DNA of 64,000 nt, taken from NCBI GenBank assembly GCA_021776195.1, contig JAJFGK010000112.1:86612-150611 (forward strand), read 5' to 3'. Below the pieces are notes generated by a model, which was not told where the DNA came from, searched no databases, and saw nothing but the letters and a program-made list of their open reading frames with translations. The stretch comes from Kiloniellaceae bacterium. GTDB taxonomy: Bacteria > Pseudomonadota > Alphaproteobacteria > Kiloniellales > Kiloniellaceae. The translations under genes were made by a program, and so were the position numbers. This document shows, in pieces, positions 63,867-64,000 of the stretch; position 1 is the first letter of the stretch; every line of letters begins with the position of its first letter.

Positions 63867-64000
63867 CTGTCCGGTTTAAAATTGTGGACGTTGTGCATGG
63901 CATTGATTCTACTCATCTCCAAGCGTTTAGCGACGTTTTGGACATGAGAAAGGACCAACGCCATGCCCCATCACAATAGCGTTTTCCATGATCTTTTGAA
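63867..64000 (+). mobile_element. Left end of an IS4-family insertion sequence (continues past window)
   Basis: A probable terminal sequence beginning CTGTCCGGTTTAAAATTGTG leads to a transposase start at 63963. The exact left end is estimated to within about 5 bp from the break in the palindromic repeat. The right end and target duplication lie outside the window. Confidence 0.6.
63963..64000 (+). CDS. IS4-family transposase with DUF4372 N-terminus (3' truncated by window)
   Basis: Only the first 12 codons are present: MPHHNSVFHDLL. This is the characteristic N-terminus of DUF4372-type IS4 transposases (M-x-H-x-N-S/T-V-F-H-x-L/V-L-K). AAAGGA lies 8 bp upstream of the ATG. The DDE catalytic region would lie beyond the window. 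Confidence 0.75.
   Translation, partial: MPHHNSVFHDLL

Overview
The window looks like one chromosomal contig end from a GC-rich alphaproteobacterium, probably of the Rhodospirillales. The evidence is family content and gene order: Irr, MucR and Mur/Fur-type regulators, fabA-fabB-fabI beside irr, an ornithine-lipid type acyltransferase pair, TIGR02186 beside TauE/SafE, and the order mutS-glnD-murJ-trpS. Placement is by recognition only; no database search was run.

Layout. 0-9.2 kb is a mixed accessory stretch: the 3' part of cysK, moeB, a glycosyltransferase-51 protein fused to a degenerate nuclease-like domain, a secreted caspase-like protein with an EF-hand loop, a 2-hydroxyacid dehydrogenase, an SH3 protein, a DUF2332 protein and a divergent citrate synthase with an N-terminal helix-turn-helix. 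9.2-12.4 kb is a peroxide/iron module (DUF3501, Fe-S oxidoreductase, rubrerythrin, Irr), followed by fabA-fabB-fabI. A sulfotransferase-like gene follows. From 16 to 50 kb nearly every gene lies on the minus strand. In transcription order these are mutS, glnD, a GNAT gene, a HAD phosphatase, murJ, trpS, TauE/SafE, TIGR02186, a universal stress gene, nfuA, tsaB, rimI, mucR, fur, olsB/olsA-like, miaB, phoH, ybeY, corC, lnt, an HTH gene, trmB, rimP, nusA, ylxR, infB, rbfA, truB, rpsO and pnp. This is translation, RNA-processing and envelope housekeeping in tightly packed operons. metK, which I expect between the HTH gene and trmB, is absent.

50.3-51.5 kb holds an AhpD-like gene pair. 51.5-58.95 kb is a visibly more AT-rich island lying between mutS and maeB, genes that I recall as neighbours in relatives. 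It contains a C5-cytosine methyltransferase, an N6-adenine methyltransferase, a three-gene operon (double-Bergerat-fold kinase, receiver-domain protein with an unknown C-terminal half, unknown 230-residue protein) and a Vsr-type endonuclease. An imperfect 12-bp inverted repeat sits just outside its outermost genes. I read it as a DNA-modification and defence island wired to a cytoplasmic phosphorelay, and it is the best candidate here for an undescribed system.

59-64 kb returns to GC-rich core genes: maeB, a secreted hypothetical protein and phoR. It ends in the left end of an IS4-family (DUF4372) element inserted next to a truncated copy of a palindromic repeat, directly after phoR.
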